A stretch of 64,000 nucleotides of DNA. Source: Phycisphaerales bacterium (GTDB lineage: Bacteria > Planctomycetota > Phycisphaerae > Phycisphaerales > UBA1924). Below the pieces are notes generated by a model. It saw only the letters and a program-made list of their open reading frames with translations, did no database searches and was not told where the DNA came from. The stretch is taken from contig JAIEUA010000010.1 in the NCBI GenBank assembly GCA_019744815.1, positions 1-64,000 on the forward strand. Direction: 5' to 3'. Of the stretch, positions 55,442 through 63,446 are shown in pieces. Made by a program: the position numbers and the translations under genes. Position 1 is the first letter of the stretch. The number at the start of each line of letters is the position of its first letter.

Positions 55442-56323
55442 ATGACTTCGAAGTCCCTCAATCGTTTCGCCCGAACGGGTCTTGGCGCATCCCTTCTGCT
55501 GGCCCTCACGCTTTACGTAGCGTACTGCGTCGTCCTGTACCGTGCTCAGGAGGACATCATCTTCTCCGCCGACTATCGCGGCCGGCACGACGGCGCTGGC
55601 AAACCCCCGGAGGCCGAGCAGCTCTGGCTCGACAACACGGTTCAGGGAGAATCAGCACGGACTGAGGCGTGGTACTTTCGGGGCGTGGGCCGCGGTGAGG
55701 AGAACCCCGGCCCGCTCGTGGTGCTGTTCCACGGCAACGGCGACATCATCGACCACTACGCCGAGCTGGCCCGCCTGTACGCCAGCTTGGGGTGTAACGT
55801 GCTGCTGCCGGAGTACCGGGGCTATGGGCGGGCGACCGGACAGCCTTCGGAGGCGGGGATCGTCGCGGATTCGGCCCGCTTCATCACCGACGCCCTCGCA
55901 CGCCCCGAGATCGATCGCGGCAAGATCGTGCTGCACGGCCGCTCGCTCGGGGGCGGAGTCGCGACCGCCGTCGCGGCCAGGCTCCGCGACACCGCCAAGC
56001 TCCAGCCCGCGGTGCTGGTGCTGGACTGCACCTTCACGTCGATCGCCGCGATGTCCGCAAGGTACTTCGTGCCCGCGTTCCTGGTCAAGCACCCGTTCCG
56101 GACCGATCGAGAGTTGCCGAAGCTGACCGCCGCGGTGTTCATCACGCACGGGCGGAACGACCGGACGATCTCGTTCTCGCACGCGGAAACGCTCGCCCGA
56201 CTCCGCCCCGACGCCAAGCTGGTGCCCTTGGACTGCGGGCATCTGGACTTCCCCGGCACCGCGCCGACATATGAGCAGGAGCTGCGACGGTTCCTCGCGG
56301 ACCACGCGATCATCGCTCGGTGA
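55442..56323 (+). CDS. Membrane-anchored alpha/beta hydrolase
   Basis: 293 residues. N-terminal signal anchor (about 13-33, LGASLLLALTLYVAYCVVLYR). Alpha/beta hydrolase core with VVLFHGNGD (oxyanion), nucleophile elbow HGRSLGGG, an Asp in HGRNDRTIS and a His in DCGHLDF. Resembles BEM46/Wis2-like serine hydrolases, which face the periplasm in bacteria. The substrate is unknown. Followed by a short tandem repeat and tRNA-Ser(TGA). Confidence 0.85.
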   Translation: MTSKSLNRFARTGLGASLLLALTLYVAYCVVLYRAQEDIIFSADYRGRHDGAGKPPEAEQLWLDNTVQGESARTEAWYFRGVGRGEENPGPLVVLFHGNGDIIDHYAELARLYASLGCNVLLPEYRGYGRATGQPSEAGIVADSARFITDALARPEIDRGKIVLHGRSLGGGVATAVAARLRDTAKLQPAVLVLDCTFTSIAAMSARYFVPAFLVKHPFRTDRELPKLTAAVFITHGRNDRTISFSHAETLARLRPDAKLVPLDCGHLDFPGTAPTYEQELRRFLADHAIIAR

Positions 56324-56331
56324 TGCGGCCA

Positions 56332-56362
56332 GGTGGTGCGGCTCGGTGGTGCGGCTCGGTGA
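56332..56362. repeat. 13-base tandem repeat GGTGGTGCGGCTC x2
   Basis: Two exact copies (56332-56344, 56345-56357) and a partial third, between the hydrolase stop and the tRNA. Confidence 0.7.
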
Positions 56363-56418
56363 TGCCGCGGGGTGAAGCGACGGTTCCATCGGTCGTCGCT
56401 AGAATCGCGTCCACTCCC

Positions 56419-56506
56419 GGAGGGGTGGCTGAGCGGTTGAAAGCAGCAGACTTGAAATCTGCCGTGGGGCTTGTCCTCACCAGGAGTTCGAATCTCCTCC
56501 CCTCCG
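56419..56506 (+). tRNA. tRNA-Ser (anticodon TGA)
   Basis: 88 bases. Acceptor GGAGGGG pairs with CCCCTCC, discriminator G. Anticodon stem GCAGA/TCTGC with loop CTTGAAA, anticodon TGA. Long variable arm; T-arm AGGAG-TTCGAAT-CTCCT. CCA is not encoded. A TAGAAT box lies at 56400-56405. It marks the left edge of the accessory island; the 222 bases after it before the recombinase stop contain no gene. Confidence 0.95.
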
Positions 56507-56728
56507 CTTTAGCGGATTCGTCCAGAGAGGCCGCAGCGCCGATCGGCGAGAAGGCCTTGATTCCACGTGTGGGACGCGAGGTTTTTTGTCCGGGCTGCGC
56601 GCCGAGAGCGCGAAAGCTGCTGAGATCGCCCAAACAGGGGCGATCGTCTCTGGAGCAACTTTCGCGTGGTCTGAACTCGATCAGGTATGGGGAGTGGGCG
56701 TCACCGGATCGGGCGGTGTCACGGCGGC

Positions 56729-58534
56729 TTATCGCTCGTGCAGAATCTTGCTCTGGACGCTCCAATCCAGATGCCGCGCCGCGGCGATTAGGTCGTCGAG
56801 CCGGATGCCCGAGCGGAGGTTGCCTGCGAGGGCGTCGCGGAGGATCGCCGGGCCGAGCTGAGTCAGCGTGATGAGTTCGTGGACCCAGCCGTCGGTGACA
56901 CCATGCCTCTTGGACATCGCTGAGATCGACGCGCCGGTCGCGAGCAACTCCCGCCGCCAGACGAACGCTTGCCCGATCGCTCGGACGATGTGCTGCTTGG
57001 CGACCGGAGTGCCGTCGGGCTTCATGCTCAGCAGGAGGTCGTCGCCGCTCGGCGCGACCAAGACGCGGCGTCCGTCCAGGCGCTTCATGATGGCGCGGAC
57101 TGTCAGGATGATGCGCGGTCCGGAGTCGTCGATGTCAGGCTTGAAGGGGCAGGTCGGAATAGTCACGTCGGTCGCAAGCGTGACGCGGCCTCCGTCGCGC
57201 TGCTTGCCGCCTCGGCTCTTCGGTAGCGAGTGCCCGTCGCGAGTCGACGCGGCGAGGTGTTTGTGGATGCATTCCAGCCGATCACGATCGAGTTCGATGC
57301 TGAGGCGGTCCGGGGCCAGCGTCACCACGTGGATCGTGTCGCGGATCCGCTGGTCGCGCTCCTCTGCAGGAAGAGCCATCAGGTCCGCTCCGCTGGCTTG
57401 GCGGACGTGCCCGCAGACCAGAGCCCTGGTGAGGTCATCGAGATGACCGGCGTTGACGCTCTTGATCGGGCAGTTGGCGTATCCCTGCTTGATGGCCTTC
57501 TGGCTGACGTAGTAGCGGACGAGCCTCGTTCCATCCTTCGCCCGCCCCAGGCTCTGCATCTTGTGGACCGAGCCCGGGCTCATGGTGGCTCCTTCGAAGG
57601 TGCGGATCTTGCCCTTCAAGAGATGCGTGTGGGTCCAGCGATGGCGGGTCTCGCGCTCGATCCGCTCCATCCGTGCATGAACCTCGTCCCAAAGCGGCCG
57701 CGGCACGATCGGCTCGTGCGCCGCGTCGTAGACGGCTGTCGTGCTGCCGCGGGTGTGGGTGATCTTGCCGAGGTAAATGGGGTTGGTCAGGATGCGGTAC
57801 AAGTCGGTGGTGCAGAGCGGACGCCCGCCGTGCGGCTTGCCAGCGCCGCTCCGCCAGCGCTTGGTGGTGTGACCCGCCTCACGCATCCGCTGGGCAAGTT
57901 TCACCAACGATCCGGTCTCTGCGTAGAACCGGAAGATCTCTCGGACGATGCTGGCCTCGTGCTCGACCACTCGGAGCGTGCGGTCGCCCGGCACATGACC
58001 CTCGTCATCCTCCCGAGGCAATCGATACCCGATGGGCGGGATGCCGCCGATCCAGATGCCCTTCTTCTTCGTGGCGGCGATCTTGTCGCGGATGCGCTCG
58101 CCAGCAACCTCCCGTTCGAACTGCGCGAACGACAGCAGCATGTTGAGCGTCAGCCGTCCCATGGACGTCGTGGTGTTGAACTGCTGGGTGACCGAGACGA
58201 AGCTCACCTGCTGTTCGTCGAAGACCTGCATGAGGCGGGCGAAGTCCGCGAGGGAGCGCGATAGGCGGTCCACCTTGTAGACCACCACCACATCGACGCG
58301 TCGAGACTGAATATCAGCAAGGAGCTTCTGAAGGCCGGGTCGGTCGGTGCTACCGCCGGAGTAGCCGCCGTCGTCGTACCGGGACGGCACGGCGACCCAG
58401 CCTTGGTGCTTTTGACTCTTGATGTAGTCGAGCCCGGCCTCGCGCTGGGCTTCGAGCGAGTTGAAGGCCTGCTCGAGGCCCTCCTCGCTCGACTTGCGGG
58501 TGTAGACGGCGCAGCGGATCGTGCGTTCAGACAT
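56729..58534 (-). CDS. Large serine recombinase
   Basis: 601 residues from ATG 58534 with AGGAG upstream. The resolvase catalytic domain (about 5-150) has YTRKSSEEG with nucleophile Ser15, and VVYKVDRLSRSLAD. A recombinase domain (about 180-290; IPPIGYRL, LTNPIYLGKITH) and a long C-terminal region follow. The zinc-ribbon region of most large serine recombinases (around 310-370) lacks its paired Cys residues here (RTFEGATMSPGSV), as in a known Cys-poor branch. It would integrate or excise DNA at att sites. Last gene of a three-gene operon. Confidence 0.93.
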   Translation of the reverse strand: MSERTIRCAVYTRKSSEEGLEQAFNSLEAQREAGLDYIKSQKHQGWVAVPSRYDDGGYSGGSTDRPGLQKLLADIQSRRVDVVVVYKVDRLSRSLADFARLMQVFDEQQVSFVSVTQQFNTTTSMGRLTLNMLLSFAQFEREVAGERIRDKIAATKKKGIWIGGIPPIGYRLPREDDEGHVPGDRTLRVVEHEASIVREIFRFYAETGSLVKLAQRMREAGHTTKRWRSGAGKPHGGRPLCTTDLYRILTNPIYLGKITHTRGSTTAVYDAAHEPIVPRPLWDEVHARMERIERETRHRWTHTHLLKGKIRTFEGATMSPGSVHKMQSLGRAKDGTRLVRYYVSQKAIKQGYANCPIKSVNAGHLDDLTRALVCGHVRQASGADLMALPAEERDQRIRDTIHVVTLAPDRLSIELDRDRLECIHKHLAASTRDGHSLPKSRGGKQRDGGRVTLATDVTIPTCPFKPDIDDSGPRIILTVRAIMKRLDGRRVLVAPSGDDLLLSMKPDGTPVAKQHIVRAIGQAFVWRRELLATGASISAMSKRHGVTDGWVHELITLTQLGPAILRDALAGNLRSGIRLDDLIAAARHLDWSVQSKILHER

Positions 58535-58606
58535 GGACACCACTCCTGGCGTAACGAAGCGGCGACAGGACCGGTAGGACCTGCCGCCAAAGCGGTACTT
58601 CAAACA

Positions 58607-59140
58607 TCACTCGCCTGCCCCACCGCCGGTTCTCCCTCGGGTCCGCAGACCAAAGAACCGCGGGCCGGACCATCGAGCGCCGGTGATGGCGCGAGCGATC
58701 TCGCTGAGGTTGTCGTAGGTGCGATTGCGGTAGCGAAACGTGCGACCGCCCTCGAGCACGACGACCTCGTGCCGCACGTCCCGCCAGGTGCGGACGAGAC
58801 GGGTGTTGGCTTCGAGCAACGGGAGCGGGCGACGAGTCGCCGGGGCGCGCTCGCGCGGCGGGGGATCGGCCGCGTCGCGCAGGCCAGGTGGATCGACCTG
58901 GCTAGCTTCGCCGCGTGACTGCTCCGCCATTCGCATGGCGCGACCAAGCAAGCGCGAGGTGGCGGCATCCAGTCCACCGTGCTGACGTTCTTGGAGTCGC
59001 CACGCGAGTTCACGGATGAGAAGCCGTCGCTGCGACGGCGGCGTGGCCCGAGCCATGTGCTCGGACCACGCCGCACGAAGCCGCGAGAGTGACATGGAGG
59101 GAAGTGCGGCGAGGTCGAGGGGCACGGCCGCCCGGCTCAC
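58607..59140 (-). CDS. DUF2924 protein
   Basis: 177 residues from a GTG that overlaps the previous stop (GTGA). The family end is typical: VRTWRDVRHEVVVLEGGRTF, then NLSEIARAITGARWSGPRFFGL. DUF2924 genes are known to lie beside large serine recombinases in proteobacterial and other islands, but their role has not been established. The N-terminal half is helical and Arg-rich, so DNA contact is plausible. Confidence 0.9.
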   Translation of the reverse strand: MSRAAVPLDLAALPSMSLSRLRAAWSEHMARATPPSQRRLLIRELAWRLQERQHGGLDAATSRLLGRAMRMAEQSRGEASQVDPPGLRDAADPPPRERAPATRRPLPLLEANTRLVRTWRDVRHEVVVLEGGRTFRYRNRTYDNLSEIARAITGARWSGPRFFGLRTRGRTGGGAGE

Positions 59141-59784
59141 GATGCGGTCTCCGTCCGGCGCTTGCGGGCGGGCGTCACCATCTCTGGCTTCGCGCCGGCG
59201 TCAGCACGCGAGCCCAGCTTTGTCTTGCCCGATTTCGGAGAGGTTGTCGCCAGCACGAAGCGACCCGGACCGATGCGGCGGAACCGCGACTCACCTTTAC
59301 GTTGCGAGATCTCGCGGATCAGCGCCGAGTAAAGCGTGGCGGAGGGCGTCTTCCCGCCGGGGCTCTTCCAAAGACCGGACTTCTCCATGCGGTCGATCAG
59401 TTCGTTCACGCCGACGCCAGACGCCACTTCGGCGCCCTTGAGGCAAGCGAGAATCTCCGCCGCGGCGTCCAGTGCGCTCATGCGGCGGGGCGCATCGTTC
59501 GATTTGGCCGATGCAGCGGCCTTGCGAACAGCCTTCACGCTCGGAGCGGTCGCCTTTGCGGGCGATCCGGACGAGATTGACTTCACCTTGGACTTTGCCG
59601 GACGCTGAGCGGCCGCCGTGACGTTGGGCGCGGCGTTGATGGATGAAGTGCTTGAGGTGCTGCTGGGGATGTTGGTTGCTGGCTCGACGGGCTGCGCGCC
59701 GCCCGGAGTTCCGACCGGCACTGCGATCCGGCCGCGGCGGGACTTCTTGGTGAGCGCTTCCGGGGACTTCCTGGTGGATGGCAT
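59137..59784 (-). CDS. HARE-HTH domain DNA-binding protein
   Basis: 215 residues from ATG 59784. A Ser/Ala/Lys-rich disordered N-terminus (1-100) precedes a winged-helix HARE-HTH domain (about 103-175; MSALDAAAEILACLKGA, VNELIDRMEKSGLWKSPGGKTPSATLYSALIREI, RFRRIGPGRFVLA). HARE-HTH domains read DNA or modified DNA in restriction and chromatin proteins. It heads the operon with DUF2924 and the recombinase, so it is a candidate regulator or accessory factor of recombination. A basic tail follows. Confidence 0.8.
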   Translation of the reverse strand: MPSTRKSPEALTKKSRRGRIAVPVGTPGGAQPVEPATNIPSSTSSTSSINAAPNVTAAAQRPAKSKVKSISSGSPAKATAPSVKAVRKAAASAKSNDAPRRMSALDAAAEILACLKGAEVASGVGVNELIDRMEKSGLWKSPGGKTPSATLYSALIREISQRKGESRFRRIGPGRFVLATTSPKSGKTKLGSRADAGAKPEMVTPARKRRTETAS

Positions 59785-59947
59785 GACGAGGCTCCTGCGC
59801 ACCGCGCCGGATCACTCGTGCCGCCCGAGCGGGCGGCCGACCGGCGAACCGGTCGCGTGCGACCACATCAGGGCGAGTCAGGGGCCTGATTGCAAGGGGA
59901 TTTGGCGTGAATCGCGATCATTCCGCCAAGGTCCGGTAGGTCGAGGA

Positions 59948-59969
59948 GTTGCCCACAAGTTGCCCACAA
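59948..59969. repeat. Exact tandem repeat GTTGCCCACAA x2
   Basis: Two head-to-tail 11-base copies, about 165 bases upstream of the HARE-HTH start. A candidate operator or recombinase-related site. Confidence 0.75.
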
Positions 59970-60073
59970 TGAGCCACATATTCGAGGATCGTCACTTGGT
60001 TCGCCAAACGACCGTTTTACCGCACGCGTTAACCAGCGGGTCGGGAACTCGAGTCTTGAAGTATGAGTTTAAG

Positions 60074-60106
60074 ACCGGCCCGCGAAAGCGGGCCGGTTGT
60101 CGTTTT
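60074..60106 (+). terminator. Terminator-like hairpin with GAAA loop, no gene before it
   Basis: ACCGGCCCGC-GAAA-GCGGGCCGGT followed by TGTCGTTTT. A 10-bp stem with a stable GNRA tetraloop. No coding gene on the plus strand ends before it. Confidence 0.65.
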
Positions 60107-60443
60107 GAAAGGCGAGAGTCCGACGGCGGCTGGCCAGGTCGCTCGAACTCGCGGGATCGCCGGGGACTGTCGCCGATCAGTCGCTCGGGTTCGGTTCTCG
60201 GTTCTGGGGCCAGGTTCAGGGGTCGGATCAGAACACCACACCGTACTGATCGAACAGGGACGCGAGACTCTCGAACTCTCGGTTTGGTCCGACCTGCTCG
60301 TTGACGCCCGTTGAGTCCCTCGGGGACGACGACGTCAGCAGCGGTCCGGCGCGGCCATCGCAAGGCAGATCCGCATAAACTCGATATCGGAAGTTCGGGA
60401 CCAGACAACCTCCCCGTTCAGAGCCATCGGAAGCCAGTATTCA

Positions 60444-61334
60444 ATGGACGACCCAGCGGACAAATACGACCTGTTCATTTCCCATGCGTCGGAAGACAAG
60501 TCCGGCGTCGTGCGAGATCTGGCCAACGCGCTCCGCAACCTGGGGCTCAAGGTGTGGTACGACGAATTCTCACTCCGCCAAGGAGACAGCCTCTCGGAAT
60601 CTATCGACCGCGGGCTCGCTTCGTCACAGTTCGGGCTCGTGGTCTTGAGTCGCGCCTTCCTGGCGAAGCGGTGGCCCCGCCGAGAACTTCAGGGTCTCGT
60701 GGCTCGTGAGATTGCCGATGGCACCGTGATCCTCCCGGTCTGGCACGGGGTCACTCGCGCCGATGTTGTGGCCTTTAGCCCACCCCTTGCCGACAAGCTC
60801 GCGTTCGACACAGCGAGTTCAGACGGGACGACCCTGGCACTGCAAATCCTTCAGCGGGTGCGTCCCGAGCTTTACCTGGCTCACTCGCGAGAAGACTTGG
60901 CCCACATGGCAGGCGAAAGCGTTGTCGCGGTGCTGCAGGACGAGATCGAGGCAGCTCGGCATGAGGCTGAACGACTTCGCAATGAGCTCTCGGAATTTCA
61001 GTGCCCAACCTGCAAGGCAAAGCTGCTCTATTCCCAAATCGTCCCAGTAGAACATGGCGATTATCGAGCTGACCGGTATGAATGCGGATACGAGACGGAG
61101 GACGGTCATCAATCGTCACCGTGTCCGTACAGCTCAGACTACCCGAGTCCTGAAGACTACGACGTCATGACTACTGAGCAGGCGGGCGGAGGTTTCATTT
61201 CCTGGGCTCACGGCAAGACGTACATGGCTTCGCTGGTTCGAGTCACGCCAGGTCAGGGCGAGACCGCGGAAGAGGCTGCGGCGGACATCCGACAACGACT
61301 CCCGCGAAGGAGGCAGTCGCCACGCCGTCAATGA
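60444..61334 (+). CDS. TIR-domain protein with C-terminal cysteine cluster, candidate anti-phage effector
   Basis: 296 residues. The TIR domain covers about 6-135: YDLFISHASEDKS (strand A), LGLKVWYDEFSL (BB region), and the position of the catalytic Glu of NAD-cleaving TIRs is Glu81 in KRWPRRELQGL. A coiled coil (about 160-186) leads to a cysteine cluster (CPTC at 187-190, Cys214, Cys227) that could bind zinc. Bacterial TIR enzymes commonly deplete NAD+ or make cyclic ADP-ribose signals in phage defence. Sensor partners are usually fused or adjacent; here the only neighbour is BREX, converging with a 27-base gap. The N-terminal placement of TIR is typical of effectors. Confidence 0.88.
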   Translation: MDDPADKYDLFISHASEDKSGVVRDLANALRNLGLKVWYDEFSLRQGDSLSESIDRGLASSQFGLVVLSRAFLAKRWPRRELQGLVAREIADGTVILPVWHGVTRADVVAFSPPLADKLAFDTASSDGTTLALQILQRVRPELYLAHSREDLAHMAGESVVAVLQDEIEAARHEAERLRNELSEFQCPTCKAKLLYSQIVPVEHGDYRADRYECGYETEDGHQSSPCPYSSDYPSPEDYDVMTTEQAGGGFISWAHGKTYMASLVRVTPGQGETAEEAAADIRQRLPRRRQSPRRQ

Positions 61335-61361
61335 GCGGTGTTGCTAACGCACCGCCGCGAA

Positions 61362-63431
61362 TCAGCTCAAGTTCATCGCCTTCAGCGACGCCGCCCGCGG
61401 GTCGCCATAGAACACCGGATCGACATGCTCGACGATGTCAGCGCTTACCTCCAGGAACTGACGCTTGTTCTCGATAGGGATGAGCGCCCGCTTTGCTCCG
61501 TTGTCCCTGCCGATCTGGAGCGGCTCGGTCAGTGACTTGGCGGGCTTGATGTTGCCCTGAATACTCAGGTCGCCGATTACCAGCGTCGCGGCGGTCACCG
61601 GCGCCTTTCGCAGCGCTGACATCGCCGCCACGAAGAAGGCGATCCCGATGTCGCCCTCAGCGCGGTTGTTCAGTAGATCGATGATCTCGACGTGGAGGTC
61701 TGCCACATCGAGTTCACGGCTGAGCCCAAGGTCTTGCTTCTTCGACAGAATGTAGCCAAACGCTCGATTGACCGACTCCCGAAGCGAACCGCTCAAGCCG
61801 CCCGCTGTCTTGAGTTTGCCAGTGCCGTGGGAAGAAGTCACTTCAATGCGGAACAAGCCCGCGTTACCGGCGCCGTCGACCGTCGCTGCATACACGCAGC
61901 CCGGCGCCTGCGGATCGGCCGAGATCATGTCGCGGCCACCCTGCTCCGGAACGCCGACGAATCGCTCCTCCCCTGTGTCCTTGAGCTGGTAGCTGAAGGA
62001 GGTCTGATGATACTCGTGCGGCGCCATCTTCTTGAGCTGCTCCTTAACTCGGCGCCGGCCCTCGATTGCGAACTCGACGAGCTCCTGCATGTCTTCCCGG
62101 CTCAGTTCGCCATGCGGATGCAGGATCTTGATCAGGCCGGACACGGTCCGTCGCACGGCCTTGCGATCACGGGCGTTCAGGTGCGAGCCAAGAGCGAAGT
62201 ACTGGTCCAGCGACTCGGTGTAGTTGTACTTCCGGAGCGTGCGGAGCGCTTCAGCAAAGTAGTCCACGACGAATCCGTAATGATCCGTGAACAGGTCGTT
62301 CCGCATCTTCGGGATCTCCCACCCTGGGAGATAGAAGTGGATGCGGTCAAGGAACGCCTTGTCGTCGCGGATAACCTCGGGCATCGGCTCGAACAGGTGT
62401 CCGGTCTGCACCATCACATCCACTGGCTGATTGGTGTTGCCGAACATGGCGATGCTCGCGTCACCCGAGTCTGACTCCTTGCCACGCTGGAACGTGCCGG
62501 ATTCGCAGTAGGTCTTGAGGGTGGTGACGACCTCTTTGGGCATGTTCTCGAGGTCAGCGACCTCGTCAAACGCCACCACGTCCCAGATGGTGACCATGCC
62601 CTTGGGCTTGCCACTCATGTGGCCGAACATGTTGGCGACGGTCGTTGGCCCGGTCAGCAGAGCGCCGTAGGGGGAGATCTCCTGAACCGCGTAGCTCTTG
62701 CCCGTGCCGCGGGGCCCAAGCTCCACCATGTTGAAGTTCCGCTCGGTCAGCGGAATCATGCGGACGCAAAAGAGCATCTTGAGCCGCCGGTCCATTCCAC
62801 CGGGCTCGTAGCCCATCGTGCGGATGACGACATCAAGCCATTCGTCCGCCGTGAACTCGCGGCGCAGTCGCTTGTACGACTCAACGTCGAAGGTCGCAAT
62901 CTGGATCGGCTGCATCCGCTCGATCCAGAACGGGTGCTTGCCCTTGCTCTCCTCGTCGTACTCGAACTTCATGTCCACCTGGGCCCAGATGCCGCCGGTC
63001 AGCAGTCGCTCGAAGTCCCGAACGTACTGGGTGGGGATGTGCACGAACTTGTCGCTGAAGTTCACGCACTCGGCCCAATACTCCGAATCGACGAGCCGCA
63101 CTTTCACCTTATCGAGGAACGTGTGCTTCCCCTCCTCCTTCACGCGGCTCTGGGCCCGGATGGCCTCGTCAGCCCGGATGTAGTTGTCGGCCAACGTCTG
63201 GTTGACGACTTGGAGGCCCATCTGGATCGCCGCATTGTCGGCAGACGCACAGTACTTGCCGAGCAGAAACTCCAGAACGAAGACCGGGACGTTGGCCCCG
63301 ACCTTCACCTTGCGGACGAGGTCCTTGCGCACAACTTTGCCGTCAAAGACGCGTGTTAGCTTATCGTCGAGCGCATCGCGCGGCGGTGCATCGGCGGTTG
63401 AGATCGGGTTGGGGGTCGGAGCGGTAGTCAT
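61362..63431 (-). CDS. brxL: BrxL, Lon-like AAA+ protein of BREX
   Basis: 689 residues. N-terminal BrxL domain (about 20-220), AAA+ core with Walker A GPRGTGKS (239-246) and Walker B VVAFDE (285-290), and a C-terminal Lon-like domain (about 545-680; SSHGTGKLKTAGGLSGSLRESV). Where Lon has the catalytic DGPSAG serine, this protein reads EGDIGIA, while a Lys region (GNIKPAKS) remains, so proteolysis is doubtful. BrxL is the terminal gene of type 1 BREX phage-defence operons. It is 15 bases downstream of pglZ on the same strand. Confidence 0.92.
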   Translation of the reverse strand: MTTAPTPNPISTADAPPRDALDDKLTRVFDGKVVRKDLVRKVKVGANVPVFVLEFLLGKYCASADNAAIQMGLQVVNQTLADNYIRADEAIRAQSRVKEEGKHTFLDKVKVRLVDSEYWAECVNFSDKFVHIPTQYVRDFERLLTGGIWAQVDMKFEYDEESKGKHPFWIERMQPIQIATFDVESYKRLRREFTADEWLDVVIRTMGYEPGGMDRRLKMLFCVRMIPLTERNFNMVELGPRGTGKSYAVQEISPYGALLTGPTTVANMFGHMSGKPKGMVTIWDVVAFDEVADLENMPKEVVTTLKTYCESGTFQRGKESDSGDASIAMFGNTNQPVDVMVQTGHLFEPMPEVIRDDKAFLDRIHFYLPGWEIPKMRNDLFTDHYGFVVDYFAEALRTLRKYNYTESLDQYFALGSHLNARDRKAVRRTVSGLIKILHPHGELSREDMQELVEFAIEGRRRVKEQLKKMAPHEYHQTSFSYQLKDTGEERFVGVPEQGGRDMISADPQAPGCVYAATVDGAGNAGLFRIEVTSSHGTGKLKTAGGLSGSLRESVNRAFGYILSKKQDLGLSRELDVADLHVEIIDLLNNRAEGDIGIAFFVAAMSALRKAPVTAATLVIGDLSIQGNIKPAKSLTEPLQIGRDNGAKRALIPIENKRQFLEVSADIVEHVDPVFYGDPRAASLKAMNLS

Positions 63432-63446
63432 TGCGAAACTCCAAGC

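Larger units (their letters stand above)
59785..60443. other. 659-base gene-free region between recombinase operon and TIR gene
   Basis: No coding frame I can support. It contains an exact 11-base tandem repeat (59948-59969), a hairpin terminator without an upstream gene (60074-60106), and GC content visibly lower than the left half of the window. It probably holds the divergent promoters, and possibly the recombinase attachment site or a small RNA. Confidence 0.4.

Noticed and set aside
60180-60300. Possible tRNA-like T-arm in the gap upstream of the TIR gene
   Set aside because: The stem CGAGA/TCTCG has a 9-base loop and no acceptor or anticodon stem can be drawn.
59992-60408. Minus-strand frame opposite the gap between the recombinase operon and TIR
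   Set aside because: Arg/Pro-rich sequence across a terminator hairpin; not protein-like.
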